In this document: piece by piece, positions 8,176 to 17,801 of the stretch
Position numbering within the stretch: the stretch's first letter is position 1
Layout of the letters: every line of letters begins with the position of its first letter
Source: Sphingopyxis terrae subsp. terrae NBRC 15098
GTDB taxonomy: Bacteria > Pseudomonadota > Alphaproteobacteria > Sphingomonadales > Sphingomonadaceae
Direction: 5' to 3'
DNA: 64,000 nucleotides
NCBI RefSeq assembly: GCF_001610975.1
Contig: NZ_CP013342.1
Coordinates: 2,613,001-2,677,000, forward strand
Position numbers and translations under genes: made by a program
The notes under the pieces: model-generated
What the model was told of the DNA's origin: nothing
The model's input: the letters and a program-made list of their open reading frames with translations, nothing else
The model's database searches: none

Positions 8176-9300
8176 ATGCGTCAAATTGCGGTGCTTCCTT
8201 ATCGATTCGCGGGCGTGGGCAAGGATGGCCCCACCGAGATCATGCTCATCACATCGCGCGGCACGGGCCGCTGGGTGATCCCGAAAGGCAATCCGCTGAC
8301 CGGGATGGACCGCCACGCTTCGGCGGCGGTCGAGGCCGAAGAAGAGGCGGGGGTGATCGGCGCGGTCTGCCCGACCTCGATCGGCAGCTATGAATATCGC
8401 AAGCGCCGCGCGAACGGCGCCGCGATCATGTACAATGTCGAAGTGTTTCCGCTCGCCGTGACGCGGGAGCTTTCCGAATGGAAGGAAATGGACGAGCGCG
8501 AGCGGCGCTGGTTCACTTTCGACGAGGCCGCGGGGGCGGTCGACGAACCCGATCTTCAGGCCCTTATCCGGTCGTTCGGCGACAGCGGCTTTCGCGTCGC
8601 GGCGCAGCGATCGGGGGTCATGTTCAACGTTGCGGAAAAGACAGGGGTCAATCGCATGTTTGCCTGGTTCCAGCGCCTGCTCCCGAGGCAGGGCAATTTC
8701 TTCGACCTGTTCGAAGCGCATGCGGCGACGCTCGCCGCGGGATCGGAAGCGCTGGCGCGGCTGCTCCAGGGCGGCGAGGGCATGGCCGACCATATCCAGG
8801 AGATCGTCGAGCGCGAGCATGACGCCGACGCGATCACGCGCGAGGTGCTGCAGACCGTTCGCCGTACCTTCCTGACCCCCTTCGATCGCAGCGCGATCAC
8901 CGACCTCATCGCCTCGATGGACGACGCGATCGACGAGATGCAGAAGACCGCAGGCGCGATCGACCTTTACGACGTCAAGGAGTTCGACCCCGAAATGCGC
9001 GACATCGCGGCGATCATCGTCGATGCCGCGCGGCTGACGGTCGAGGCGCTGCCGCTGCTGCGCAATGTCGCCGCGAACGGCACCCGCCTGCACGAACTCA
9101 CCGAGCGGCTTGTCCGCATGGAGGGGCATGCCGACGAGATCCACGCGGCGGGGCTGAAGCGATTGTTCAAGGAACATGGTGCGTCGAACACGATCCACTT
9201 CATGATCGCGCGCGAACTCTACAGCCACCTCGAGCGCGTCGTCGACCGGTTCGAGGATGTCGCGAACGAAATCGACGGTCTGGTCATCGACCACGCGTAA
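8176..9300 (+). CDS. Nudix hydrolase domain fused to DUF47 (PhoU-like) phosphate regulator
   Basis: One uninterrupted 374-residue frame joins two domains. Residues 1 to about 150 are a Nudix hydrolase of the diphosphoinositol-phosphatase-like type (WVIPKGNP, then AVEAEEEAGV). Its Nudix box is degenerate: the first Glu is Met and the usual Arg is Val, while the EEAG core is kept. Residues 161-374 are a complete DUF47 protein, starting at an internal Met with MFAWFQRLLPRQGNFFDLFE, with the PhoU-like acidic motifs EREHDAD and MEGHADEIH. DUF47 proteins usually accompany PiT transporters, and pitA-like follows here after 15 bases. Separate translation of DUF47 from the Met at 8656 is possible. Confidence 0.85.
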   Translation: MRQIAVLPYRFAGVGKDGPTEIMLITSRGTGRWVIPKGNPLTGMDRHASAAVEAEEEAGVIGAVCPTSIGSYEYRKRRANGAAIMYNVEVFPLAVTRELSEWKEMDERERRWFTFDEAAGAVDEPDLQALIRSFGDSGFRVAAQRSGVMFNVAEKTGVNRMFAWFQRLLPRQGNFFDLFEAHAATLAAGSEALARLLQGGEGMADHIQEIVEREHDADAITREVLQTVRRTFLTPFDRSAITDLIASMDDAIDEMQKTAGAIDLYDVKEFDPEMRDIAAIIVDAARLTVEALPLLRNVAANGTRLHELTERLVRMEGHADEIHAAGLKRLFKEHGASNTIHFMIARELYSHLERVVDRFEDVANEIDGLVIDHA

Positions 9301-9315
9301 GCGGGGCGGGCGCTC

Positions 9316-10329
9316 ATGCACGAACTGGCATTTCCTCTTCTCGTCGGGCTGGTCCTCCTCGCGCTGGCGTTCGACTTTCTGAACGGCCTGCACGACGCCG
9401 CAAACAGCATTGCGACCGTTGTCGCGACGCGGCTGCTGAAGCCCGTGCAGGCGGTGATGTTCGCCGCCTTCTTCAACTTCGCGGCCTATTTCCTGAGCCT
9501 CGCTTTTCCGCAATTGCACAAGGTGGCAGAAACGATCGGCGCGGGGCTGATCGACAAGGATCTGGTCACGCCCGCGGTGGTGTTCGGCGCCTTGGTCGGC
9601 GCGATGTTCTGGAATGTCGTCACTTGGCTGAAGGGCATCCCGTCCTCGTCGAGCCATGCGCTCGTCGGCGGCATCGTCGGCGCGGGCATCGCTCATTCGG
9701 GATTCGAGGGCATCCAGTGGTCGGGGCTCAACAAGACGGTCATCGCGATCTTCTTGTCGCCGCTCCTCGGCATGCTGCTCTCGATGCTCGTGATGCTGCT
9801 CAGCAGCTGGGCGTTCCGGCGTTCGACCGCGAAATTCGCCGAGGTCACGTTCCGCCGCCTGCATCTCGTTTCGTCGGCCGCCTATTCGCTCAGCCACGGG
9901 CTCAACGATGCGCAGAAGACGATGGGCGTCATCACAGTGCTGCTTTATTCGACCGGCTATCTGACCGGCGATTTCCATGTGCCGCACTGGGTGGCAATCA
10001 GCTGCTATATCGCGATCGGTCTCGGTACCTTGTCGGGCGGGTGGAAGATTATCGAGACGATGGGCGGCCGCATCACCAAATTGTCGCAGCATCAGGGCTT
10101 TGCCGCCTCGACCGGCGGGTCGATCATGGTGTTCACCGCCAGCCTGCTCGGCATCCCGGTGTCGACGACCCATACGATCACCGGCAGCATCATCGGCGCC
10201 GGTGTCGCGCGCCGCGCCAGTGCAGTGCGCTGGGGCGTGGCGAGCAACGTCGTCGTCGCCTGGTTCATCACCATCCCGGCGAGTGCGATCGTTGCAGCAC
10301 TCTTCTATTCGCTTACGCGCCTGTTCTGA
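9316..10329 (+). CDS. PiT family inorganic phosphate transporter
   Basis: This 337-residue inner-membrane protein has about ten hydrophobic segments. It imports phosphate, typically as a metal-phosphate complex coupled to ions. Both halves of the inverted PiT repeat carry the signature: NGLHDAANSIATVVATR near residue 23 and SHGLNDAQKTMG near residue 197. Paired serine-rich loops are also seen (GIPSSSSHALVGG and GIPVSTTHTITGS). It follows the Nudix-DUF47 gene by 15 bases and likely shares its PHO-like promoter. Its stop codon abuts that of the convergent DUF4403 gene. Confidence 0.95.
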   Translation: MHELAFPLLVGLVLLALAFDFLNGLHDAANSIATVVATRLLKPVQAVMFAAFFNFAAYFLSLAFPQLHKVAETIGAGLIDKDLVTPAVVFGALVGAMFWNVVTWLKGIPSSSSHALVGGIVGAGIAHSGFEGIQWSGLNKTVIAIFLSPLLGMLLSMLVMLLSSWAFRRSTAKFAEVTFRRLHLVSSAAYSLSHGLNDAQKTMGVITVLLYSTGYLTGDFHVPHWVAISCYIAIGLGTLSGGWKIIETMGGRITKLSQHQGFAASTGGSIMVFTASLLGIPVSTTHTITGSIIGAGVARRASAVRWGVASNVVVAWFITIPASAIVAALFYSLTRLF

Positions 10330-11811
10330 TCATTTTGCCGGGCGATAGTCGATGCTCGCCGCCCCGACCATGCGGACGGGGAGGTAGAGGCCGTTGCCAT
10401 ACGCCTTGATCTCGCCGGTTTCGAAATTGTCGATGCGGGTCCGGATGACGAAGTCGCCTTCGCGCCGCTGGTCGATCGCGCGGCGGATCTTGGCTTCGAG
10501 TTCGGTGAGATCGCGGGTGAAATTCTGGGTCAGCGCGTCGGCGATCATCGGCGCGAAATCGGGTTGCTGTGCCAACAGCACGAAGATGTCGCCCTTGATC
10601 CCGTTGGTGTCGCCCTTGACGTGCAGATCGGTGAAGCGAACCTCGGCCGATCCGGGCTTGTTCACCGGACGCGCGGTCAGCCAGACGCGGCCGCGGGTGG
10701 GCGCTTGCTTCGCGCCGACCGGTAGCACGTCCATGTCGATGCCTACCGCGATCTTGTGGTCGGGAGCGCCATAGACGGCGAGCTTGCCAAAGCGGGCATC
10801 GACGGGGCCGACGGCGGGCAGGTCGAACGGCCGCAGCGATCGTTTGGCGAGCGACCGCGCGATCACGGGTTCGAGCTGCGCATAATCGGCGATCACCGGC
10901 ACGCGCACGTCGAAATGGGGCTTGGGCATTTCGCGCACCAGCTGCGGCAGCGGCGTCGGCGCCGGATTCTGCGGCCGGTTCGACACGAAGCTTTCGGTCA
11001 CCGCCTCGACCCCGAGATTGAGGTCGAGCCGCAGCCCGTTGACGCGGAACCCGCCGAAGAGGATCCGCTGCGGCGTGACCCGCATCCACACCGGGGGATT
11101 TTCGCGGTTGAGCTCGATTGTCGTAAACGCCTGGCGCCAGATGTCGGCCGCCTGGGCGCGGATGTTGATGCGGGCGATCTCGCGATTCACTTCGCGCTCG
11201 ACGTCGCGGATCACCGGACGGAGCTTTTCGTCGGCTTCGTCGGTGAAGGTGATACGCTGGCCCAGAAAGTCGATGCCCGGCGGATTGGTCCAGCCATAGC
11301 TGATCCGCGCCTTGCCCTGCATCCGCCAGTCGCTGGTCAGATCGACGCGGACGCGCGCATGCACCATCGCCGATCCGGTCGCGGTTTCGCCCTTCAGCAC
11401 ACCGCCGACATCGCGCGCGCTGATCCGCGCATTCAGGGGCACATCGACGACGATCTCGTTTCCTTCGCCCCGCATACGCAGTGCGCCGCGCGTGACCCGC
11501 CCGACGATGGTGCAGGGGATCGCCGGCGTCACCTTTACCTTCTTGCCGAACAGCTTCACGCGCTGCGGTTCGACGCAGGCCTTTTCGCGCCGGTTGATCG
11601 TCCACAGCGTCTTTGGAATCGCGCGTTCGAGTTCGCGTTTCAGTGGTGCGATGTCGGCATTGACCGGAACCGCTATCAGCGACGTCTGCGACGGGCTGGG
11701 CGCCGTGTCGGTGGCGTGCGGCGGCGCTTCGTCGCCGCCCTTCGCAGGGTCGCAGCCGGCGAGCGTAGCCGCCAGACATGATGCAACAATCAGCCCCTTG
11801 ATCGCGTGCAT
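10330..11811 (-). CDS. DUF4403 family lipoprotein
   Basis: This 493-residue envelope protein has a signal peptide with a textbook lipobox (LAGC, Cys at about residue 20). A low-complexity Pro/Thr linker follows, then two long repeated beta-rich halves with amphipathic helices, as in DUF4403, a family related to tubular lipid-binding folds. Seen segments include VPLNARISARDVGG and LHVKGDTNGIKGDIFVLLAQQ. No catalytic residues are recognised. It is probably anchored in the outer membrane or inner leaflet facing the periplasm. It is convergent with the phosphate transporter, with no space between the two stop codons. Confidence 0.85.
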   Translation of the reverse strand: MHAIKGLIVASCLAATLAGCDPAKGGDEAPPHATDTAPSPSQTSLIAVPVNADIAPLKRELERAIPKTLWTINRREKACVEPQRVKLFGKKVKVTPAIPCTIVGRVTRGALRMRGEGNEIVVDVPLNARISARDVGGVLKGETATGSAMVHARVRVDLTSDWRMQGKARISYGWTNPPGIDFLGQRITFTDEADEKLRPVIRDVEREVNREIARINIRAQAADIWRQAFTTIELNRENPPVWMRVTPQRILFGGFRVNGLRLDLNLGVEAVTESFVSNRPQNPAPTPLPQLVREMPKPHFDVRVPVIADYAQLEPVIARSLAKRSLRPFDLPAVGPVDARFGKLAVYGAPDHKIAVGIDMDVLPVGAKQAPTRGRVWLTARPVNKPGSAEVRFTDLHVKGDTNGIKGDIFVLLAQQPDFAPMIADALTQNFTRDLTELEAKIRRAIDQRREGDFVIRTRIDNFETGEIKAYGNGLYLPVRMVGAASIDYRPAK

Positions 11812-11896
11812 GGCCCCATTCCCGATCGTTATCTGTCAGATAACATCGATCGGCGAAAGCCGTTCCAACAATTTGTGCGCATCAGGAAGAGGGTGA

Positions 11897-13267
11897 TCAG
11901 CCTGCGATGACCCCGAACAGGTCGTGCTCGTCGGCATCTTCGACCACCACATCGACGATGTCGCCGGCTTTCAGCGTCGCGGCGACGTCGCGCAGATAGA
12001 CATGCCCGTCGATTTCGGGGGCGTCGGCCTGGCTGCGGCCGGTGGCGCCGATGCTGCCTTCTTCGTCGGCTTCGCCCACTTCGTCGATGATGACGGCAAG
12101 CGTGCGGCCGACCTTGGCTTCAAGCTTTGCGGCGCTGATCGCTGCGGTCTTCGACATGATCCGCTGATAGCGTTCTTCCTTGACCTCTTCGGGGACCGGA
12201 CCGGGCAGGGCGTTAGCCTGCGCGCCCGCGACGGGTTCGAAGCGGAAGGCGCCGACGCGGTCGAGCTGGGCCTCGTCGAGCCAGTCGAGGAGATACTGGA
12301 AATCCTCTTCGGTTTCGCCGGGGAAGCCGACGACGAAGCTCGAACGGATCGCGATGTCGGGTGCGATCGCGCGCCATGCCTTCAGCCGTTCGAGCACCTT
12401 GGCTTCGTTCGCCGGGCGCTTCATCGCCTTCAGAATCTTCGGGCTCGCGTGCTGGAAGGGGATGTCCAGATAAGGCGTCAACAGCCCCTCGGCCATCAGC
12501 GGGATCACCGCATCGACGTGCGGATAGGGATAAACATAGTGGAGCCGTACCCACGGCGCGCGACCTTCGCCGGTCTTTAACTGACCGAGCTCGCGCGTGA
12601 GGTCGGTCATGTGCGCACGCACCTCATGGCCTTTCCATTCGCGCGGCTGGTGCCGGATGTCGACGCCATAGGCCGAGGTGTCCTGGCTGATCACCAGCAA
12701 CTCCTTCGTCCCCGCCGCGACGAGCTTTTCGGCCTCGCGCAGCACCGCGTCGATGCGGCGGCTGACGAGCTTGCCGCGCAGATCGGGGATGATGCAGAAG
12801 GCGCAACTGTGGTTGCAGCCTTCGCTGATCTTCAAATAGCTGTAGTGGCGCGGGGTGAGCTTCAGCCCGCCTTCGGGGATCAAATCAACGAATGGCCCCT
12901 GCGTCGGGGGCGCCGCCTCGTGGACCGCATCGACAACCTGTTCATATTGATGCGCACCGGTGACCGCGAGGACGTTGGGGAAACGCGCGCGAATGACCTC
13001 CGCCTCGTTGCCCATGCAGCCGGTGACGATGACGCGGCCATTCTCCGCCATCGCTTCGCCGATCGCCTCCAGGCTTTCCTCCTTCGCGCTGTCGAGGAAG
13101 CCGCAGGTGTTGACGAGCACGACGTCGGCGCCGGCGTAATCGGGCGACAGGCCATAGCCGTCGGCGCGCAATTTGGTCAGAATCCGTTCGCTGTCGACGA
13201 GTGCCTTCGGACAGCCGAGCGAAACCATGCCAACTTTCGGCTGGGCGGGGAGGGTCTTGATTGTCAT
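11897..13267 (-). CDS. rimO: ribosomal protein S12 methylthiotransferase
   Basis: RimO is a radical-SAM enzyme that adds a methylthio group to the conserved aspartate of ribosomal protein S12. The 456 residues hold the N-terminal cluster cysteines ([27 protein letters not shown] and TGCMG). The radical-SAM CxxxCxxC motif is in [13 protein letters not shown] near residue 150, and a C-terminal TRAM-like domain ends in [30 protein letters not shown] distinguishes RimO from MiaB. It lies downstream of the potassium channel gene on the same strand. Confidence 0.96.
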   Translation of the reverse strand: MTIKTLPAQPKVGMVSLGCPKALVDSERILTKLRADGYGLSPDYAGADVVLVNTCGFLDSAKEESLEAIGEAMAENGRVIVTGCMGNEAEVIRARFPNVLAVTGAHQYEQVVDAVHEAAPPTQGPFVDLIPEGGLKLTPRHYSYLKISEGCNHSCAFCIIPDLRGKLVSRRIDAVLREAEKLVAAGTKELLVISQDTSAYGVDIRHQPREWKGHEVRAHMTDLTRELGQLKTGEGRAPWVRLHYVYPYPHVDAVIPLMAEGLLTPYLDIPFQHASPKILKAMKRPANEAKVLERLKAWRAIAPDIAIRSSFVVGFPGETEEDFQYLLDWLDEAQLDRVGAFRFEPVAGAQANALPGPVPEEVKEERYQRIMSKTAAISAAKLEAKVGRTLAVIIDEVGEADEEGSIGATGRSQADAPEIDGHVYLRDVAATLKAGDIVDVVVEDADEHDLFGVIAG

Positions 13268-13331
13268 GATCGGCCGCGCGCATAGGCGATTTTTGCGCCC
13301 TTGTCACGCGCCGGCTGCTTGGGCTTAAAGC

Positions 13332-14387
13332 CTAATCGGCTTCGCACGCCTCGCACGGGATGACTTCGACCAATATGTCGCCGCTCTGCAGGGATTTTGC
13401 GCCCGCTTCCCAGAAACCGATCGGCTGACCGCCGCGATAGATGCGCAGGCCGCGGCCGCCGCTGGCAAGTTCGTCGATGCTCTTGCCGATTTCTTCGGGG
13501 TGCACCGGACGTTCGTTGAGCTGCACCTTGCCCGATACCGAGGCCAGGTCGGCCATATAGTCGGCGATGTGCGCACCCTGCGCCGATCCGGCGAGCAGCA
13601 GTCCAGTGAAGCTGACCGGGTTAATGACGTCGTTCGCGCCGGCCTGGCGCGCGAGCAATTCATTGTCCTGGGTCCGGATGACGACGCTGATCGGTACCTG
13701 CGGTGCAAGATGGCGGACGGTCAGGACAATCAGGATCGAGGTGTCGTCGCGTCCCGCCGATACCAGCACCGAGCGGGCCTGGGCGATCCGCACATCAAGC
13801 AAGGTTTCGTCGCTCGACGCGTCACCCTCCAGCACGTTGCAACCCATCGCTTCGGCGGCATTGATGCGCTGGTGCGACGGATCGATGACGACAATGCAAG
13901 CGGGATCGGTGCCGCGCGCGATCAGTTCGTGAACCGCCTCGCCGCCGCTGACGCCGAAGCCCAGAACGACGATGTGATCGGTGAGTTTTGCCTGGATGCG
14001 AGCCATGCGCCATTTTTCCCATGTGCGTTTGATGACGAAACTATAGGCCGTGCCGACGAAGATGAAGAGCACGGCGATGCGGATCGGGGTCACGATCAGC
14101 GCCTCGATCAGGCGCGAGCGGTCCGATACCGGCGCAATATCGCCGAACCCGGTGGTCGTGACAGAAATCATCGTGAAATAGACGACGTCGAGGAAGCTGA
14201 TGTGGCCGTCGTGGCTGTCCTTCAGTCCGGCGCGATCGATCCAGTGCACGAGGACGACGAAGGCGATCAGCAAGAAGGCGAGGCCGAGCCGCGCGGTGAC
14301 ATCCGCCCAGACGGGCCATTTGCTCGCGCGGCGCAGCGGTTGAAACCGGTGCTGGAGCTTCAGTCGGTCGGACGGACGACGGCTCAT
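13332..14387 (-). CDS. potassium channel protein with TrkA/RCK domain
   Basis: This 351-residue Kch-type channel has two transmembrane helices (about residues 30-48 and 98-118) flanking a pore loop. The selectivity filter is TTTGFGD near residue 78. A cytoplasmic RCK domain follows, beginning with the Rossmann motif VVLGFGVSGGEAV. A TrkA-C-like ending (about residues 290-345) completes the usual architecture. The ATG overlaps the stop of the upstream NlpD-like gene by four bases, so translation is probably coupled. Confidence 0.92.
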   Translation of the reverse strand: MSRRPSDRLKLQHRFQPLRRASKWPVWADVTARLGLAFLLIAFVVLVHWIDRAGLKDSHDGHISFLDVVYFTMISVTTTGFGDIAPVSDRSRLIEALIVTPIRIAVLFIFVGTAYSFVIKRTWEKWRMARIQAKLTDHIVVLGFGVSGGEAVHELIARGTDPACIVVIDPSHQRINAAEAMGCNVLEGDASSDETLLDVRIAQARSVLVSAGRDDTSILIVLTVRHLAPQVPISVVIRTQDNELLARQAGANDVINPVSFTGLLLAGSAQGAHIADYMADLASVSGKVQLNERPVHPEEIGKSIDELASGGRGLRIYRGGQPIGFWEAGAKSLQSGDILVEVIPCEACEAD

Positions 14388-15454
14388 CGCGGCGGCAACT
14401 GCTTCATCGGATCGACGGGTATCCGATTCTTGCGGAGCTGGAAATGGAGTTGCGGCGATTGCACCTGCCCGGTGGCGCCGGCGAGGCCGATCACCTCGCC
14501 CGCCTTGACCGCCTGTCCGCGCTGGACGTCGATCTTGGCCGCATGGCCATAAGCGCTCATCCAGCCGCCGCCATGATCGATGAGGATCAGGCCGCCATAG
14601 ACCGCAATCTGATCGCCGGCATAGGCGACGACCCCGGCCGCCGCGGCATGGATCGGCGTCCCGCGCGCGGCGGCGATGTTGATCCCGTCATTGACCTTGC
14701 CGGGTGCAAGCGGACCGAAACGTGCGATCAGCTTGCCCTGCAGCGGCCATTGGAAACGGCCCGAAAAGGCGGCGGGCGGCGCGATGGCGGTGGTGACGGG
14801 CGCGCGCGGCGCGGCGCTGGCGGCGGCGGGGCGCGTTCTGGCGGCGAGCGCGGGCTGGCTGCCGGTCATGATATCGTCGATGTCGAGACGGAAGGCGGCG
14901 GCGCGCGCGGCGACATCGACCTGCTCAGGGGTCAGCGGCCGGGCCGAAGCAGGCAGGCGCAAGCGCTGACCGACGCGCAGGATATAGGGCTCGGCAAGCG
15001 CGTTGATCGTCACCACCTCGCCCCAATCGACGCCATAGGCAAGAGCGATGCCGATGCCGGTCTCGCCCGCGGCGACGCGGTGGTAGCGACCCGCCGGAAT
15101 CCGCAATTGTTGCCCCGGGTGCAGCGTATAGGGCGGCGCAAGGTCATTCTCCATCGCGATGCCCTCGGACCCCGCGCCGGTCATCGCGCCGATCGCGCGC
15201 AGCGTGTCGCCGGGACGCACAACATAGGTCGAGGCGGCAATATCGCGGGCGTTGGCCGCGACGCGCTGAAGCGCCCAGGTCGGGCGCGCGTCGCCGCCGA
15301 CAACCTCGCCAAGTGAACCGCGCTCGAAGTCGGAAGCTCGGGCCTGCTGCGTCGGTGCAGCCGCACGCGGAGCCGGAGCGGTGGTGGCCGGAATACAGGC
15401 CGACAAGGCGAGGGCGCCGGTCAACGCGCCGATATAATGATGAATTTTCCCCAC
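14384..15454 (-). CDS. NlpD-like murein hydrolase activator lipoprotein (LysM + degenerate M23)
   Basis: This 356-residue lipoprotein has a lipobox (LSAC, about residue 17). Two LysM peptidoglycan-binding repeats follow (YVVRPGDTLRAIGAMTG, and RVAAGETGIGIALAYGVDW ending in LRVGQRLRLP), then a C-terminal M23/LytM domain. The zinc ligands are lost: the usual HxxxD is NDGIN, and the final HxH is PQLHF. It therefore probably activates amidases during cell division rather than cutting murein. The GTG start at 15454 has AGAGGA five bases upstream; longer in-frame extensions run antisense-free into surE and are not used. The surE-nlpD gene order is classical. Confidence 0.87.
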   Translation of the reverse strand: MGKIHHYIGALTGALALSACIPATTAPAPRAAAPTQQARASDFERGSLGEVVGGDARPTWALQRVAANARDIAASTYVVRPGDTLRAIGAMTGAGSEGIAMENDLAPPYTLHPGQQLRIPAGRYHRVAAGETGIGIALAYGVDWGEVVTINALAEPYILRVGQRLRLPASARPLTPEQVDVAARAAAFRLDIDDIMTGSQPALAARTRPAAASAAPRAPVTTAIAPPAAFSGRFQWPLQGKLIARFGPLAPGKVNDGINIAAARGTPIHAAAAGVVAYAGDQIAVYGGLILIDHGGGWMSAYGHAAKIDVQRGQAVKAGEVIGLAGATGQVQSPQLHFQLRKNRIPVDPMKQLPPR

Positions 15455-15495
15455 CGCGGTCCTCTGGCAGAGCCGCGCCGGGAAATCTACTATGG

Positions 15496-16275
15496 TTAAT
15501 CCGACGCCAATCGCACGGCATAGGCGCCGCGCAGCGCGGCGAGCGAGGCGTCGTGGGTGAGGTCGAGTTGCAGCGGCGTCACTGCGATATAGCCGTCGTC
15601 GATCGCCTCGAGGTCGGTGTCGTGGCCGGGCGAATGTTCGATCCCGTGCAGCCCGAACCAGTAATAGCGATACCCGCGCGGGTCGGTGCCCTCGACGATC
15701 GAGCCGCGGCTGTAATCGTGGAAGCCCTGCCGCACGACGCGGATGCCCTTCACCGCTTCGGCGGGGATGGCGGGGAAATTGACGTTGATCAGCGTTCGCG
15801 GCGTCATCGCCATGGCGACGAGCGGGCGCAGCACCTTGGCGCCCCATGCCTCGGCCGCCTCGAACGGCACGGCGTCACCCATGCCTTCGCGCGCATAGAC
15901 CTGGCTCAGCGCGATGGCGGGGATGCCGGCCAGCGCACCCTCGATCGCCGCCGAAACGGTGCCCGAATAGGTGATGTCGTCGCCAAGGTTCGCGCCGCGA
16001 TTGACGCCCGAGAGGATCAGGTCGGGCTTTTCAGGCATCAGCTTGCCCATCGCGATCATCACCGAATCGGTCGGGGTGCCGGTGCACGACCAGCGCCGTT
16101 CGCCATGCTCGCGCACGCGCACCGGGCGCGAGAGGGTGAGCGAGTGGCCGGCGCCCGACTGCTCCTCTGCCGGGGCGCAGACCCAGATGTCGTCGGAAAG
16201 CTGGCGCGCGATCGCTTCGAGCACGGCCATGCCGGGGGCGTGATAACCGTCGTCGTTGGTCAGAAGGATGCGCAT
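15496..16275 (-). CDS. surE: 5'/3'-nucleotidase SurE
   Basis: SurE is a metal-dependent phosphatase that removes phosphate from nucleoside monophosphates and is linked to stationary-phase survival. The 259-residue protein starts MRILLTNDDGYHAPGM, whose Asp pair binds the metal. It also has LSGVNRGANLGDDITYSGTV and VNFP, as expected. The start at 16275 is preferred over an upstream extension to 16323, which would run into a palindromic repeat. It lies between serS and the NlpD-like gene. Confidence 0.95.
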   Translation of the reverse strand: MRILLTNDDGYHAPGMAVLEAIARQLSDDIWVCAPAEEQSGAGHSLTLSRPVRVREHGERRWSCTGTPTDSVMIAMGKLMPEKPDLILSGVNRGANLGDDITYSGTVSAAIEGALAGIPAIALSQVYAREGMGDAVPFEAAEAWGAKVLRPLVAMAMTPRTLINVNFPAIPAEAVKGIRVVRQGFHDYSRGSIVEGTDPRGYRYYWFGLHGIEHSPGHDTDLEAIDDGYIAVTPLQLDLTHDASLAALRGAYAVRLASD

Positions 16276-16295
16276 GGCTTTTCCAGACTTTATGT

Positions 16296-16384
16296 CATTG
16301 CGAGGAGCGCAGCGACGAAGCAATCTCCAGCGGAATATTTGCGCTTGGTCGAAGGCTGGAGATTGCTTCGCTGCGCTCGCAATG
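16296..16384. repeat. palindromic intergenic repeat (family B)
   Basis: Arms at about 16296-16330 and 16356-16384 are inverted copies of a unit reading CATTGCGA, GCGCAGCGA, GAAGCAATCTCCAG; the left arm has a few extra bases. The loop is about 25 bases. It fills the whole gap between serS and surE on the same strand. The sequence family is distinct from the repeats at 6327, 29563 and 31240. Confidence 0.85.
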
Positions 16385-16389
16385 GCGGA

Positions 16390-17664
16390 TCAGGGCACCA
16401 GCCGCGTGATCCCGCCCATATAGGGCAAGAGTGCGGGCGGAACATCGACGCTGCCGTCTGCCTGCTGATAATTTTCCAGGATGGCGACAAGCGTGCGGCC
16501 CACAGCAAGCCCCGAACCATTGAGCGTATGGACGAATTCATTCGCCTTGGCGTCGTCGCGGCGGAAGCGGGCGTTCATCCGGCGCGCCTGGAAATCGCCG
16601 CAGTTCGAGCAGCTCGAAATCTCGCGATAGGCCCCCTGTCCCGGCAGCCATACTTCGAGGTCATAGGTCTTGCGCGCGGAGAATCCCATGTCGCCCGCAC
16701 ATAGCAGCATCTTGCGATAGGGCAGGTCGAGCGCTTCGAGCACCGCTTCGGCATAGCGCGTCTTGCGTTCGAGTTCGGCGTCCGAATCCTCGGGCCGGAC
16801 GATCGAGACAAGCTCGACCTTCCAGAACTGGTGCTGGCGGATATAGCCGCGCGTGTCGCGCCCCGCCGATCCGGCCTCCGACCGGAAGCAGGGCGTGAGC
16901 GCGGTCATGCGGACAGGCAGGTCGGCCTCGGGCAGAATCTCTTCGCGCACCGCATTGGTCAGGCTCATCTCGGAGGTCGAGATCAGCCAGCGGCCGTCGG
17001 TGGTCTGGAACAGGTCCTCGCGGAATTTGGGCAGTTGCGTGGTCCCGAACGCCGCCTCGTCGCGCACCATCAGCGGCGTTGCGCATTCGACATAGCCCGG
17101 CTCACCCGTTTGCATGTCGAGCATGAACTGGCCGAGCGCGCGTTCGAGCCGCGCCATCTGCCCTTTCAGAAAGGCGAAGCGCGCGCCCGACATCTTGGCC
17201 GCGGTCTCAAAATCCAGCCCCAGCGCGGGACCGAAATCGGCATGTTCGCGCGGCTGGAAATCGAAGCTGCGCGGGGTTCCCCAACGCGCGATTTCGACAT
17301 TACCCTCTTCGTCGAGGCCATCGGGGACGTCGTCGGCCGGCAGGTTGGGCAGCGCCGCCAATATGTCTTGCAACGCGGCCAGCCGGTCGCGTTCGGCCTG
17401 TTCCTCTGCCGGGAGCTTTTCCTTGAGCGCGGCGACCTCGCTCTTGAGCGATTCGGCACGATCCTTGTCGCCCTTTGCCATCGCCTGGCCGATCAGTTTC
17501 GACGCTTCGTTGCGGCGCGCCAGCGATGCCTGGATCGCGGTCTGGAGCGCACGCAATTCGGCGTCGGCGGCGAGGATCGTCGCGGACATGGGTTCGAAGC
17601 CGCGGCGCGCGAGGCCGGCGTCGAAAGCTTGCGGGTTTTCCCGGATCAGGCGGATATCGTGCAT
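16390..17664 (-). CDS. serS: seryl-tRNA synthetase
   Basis: This class II aminoacyl-tRNA synthetase charges tRNA-Ser (and tRNA-Sec where present). The 424 residues begin [23 protein letters not shown] long antiparallel coiled-coil arm follows (about residues 30-110) that holds the tRNA long variable arm, then the class II core with motif 2 ([20 protein letters not shown]) and motif 3 ([16 protein letters not shown]). Length is standard. It is the first gene of a minus-strand run leading into surE, with a repeat in between. Confidence 0.97.
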   Translation of the reverse strand: MHDIRLIRENPQAFDAGLARRGFEPMSATILAADAELRALQTAIQASLARRNEASKLIGQAMAKGDKDRAESLKSEVAALKEKLPAEEQAERDRLAALQDILAALPNLPADDVPDGLDEEGNVEIARWGTPRSFDFQPREHADFGPALGLDFETAAKMSGARFAFLKGQMARLERALGQFMLDMQTGEPGYVECATPLMVRDEAAFGTTQLPKFREDLFQTTDGRWLISTSEMSLTNAVREEILPEADLPVRMTALTPCFRSEAGSAGRDTRGYIRQHQFWKVELVSIVRPEDSDAELERKTRYAEAVLEALDLPYRKMLLCAGDMGFSARKTYDLEVWLPGQGAYREISSCSNCGDFQARRMNARFRRDDAKANEFVHTLNGSGLAVGRTLVAILENYQQADGSVDVPPALLPYMGGITRLVP

Positions 17665-17724
17665 CGCCGCGCTATGGCGTTGCTGCCTTCGCGGCGCAAC
17701 CCTGCGCGGATATCATCAGGACGC

Positions 17725-17756
17725 AAAAAAGGGGGCCACCCCTAAGAGTGGCCCCC
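17725..17756 (-). terminator. Rho-independent terminator of the Ser/Gly-rich protein gene
   Basis: A perfect nine-base stem (GGGGGCCAC at 17731-17739 with its complement at 17748-17756) has an eight-base loop. Read on the minus strand, the stem is followed by six T residues. It stands 46 bases beyond the stop of the gene at 17802. Confidence 0.9.
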
Positions 17757-17801
17757 AGAAGGTGGTCTGGGTCTCCCCCCCCATGACCTCCAGTGGATCC
17801 G

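Noticed and set aside
8095..10173. A 692-codon open frame on the minus strand opposite the Nudix-DUF47 and pit genes
   Set aside because: Same GC-driven shadow effect; both sense genes are clear family members.
14384..15847. The NlpD-like frame extended upstream to 15847
   Set aside because: The extra 131 codons are antisense-like sequence within surE; a GTG with an ideal ribosome site and the lipoprotein signal sit at 15454.
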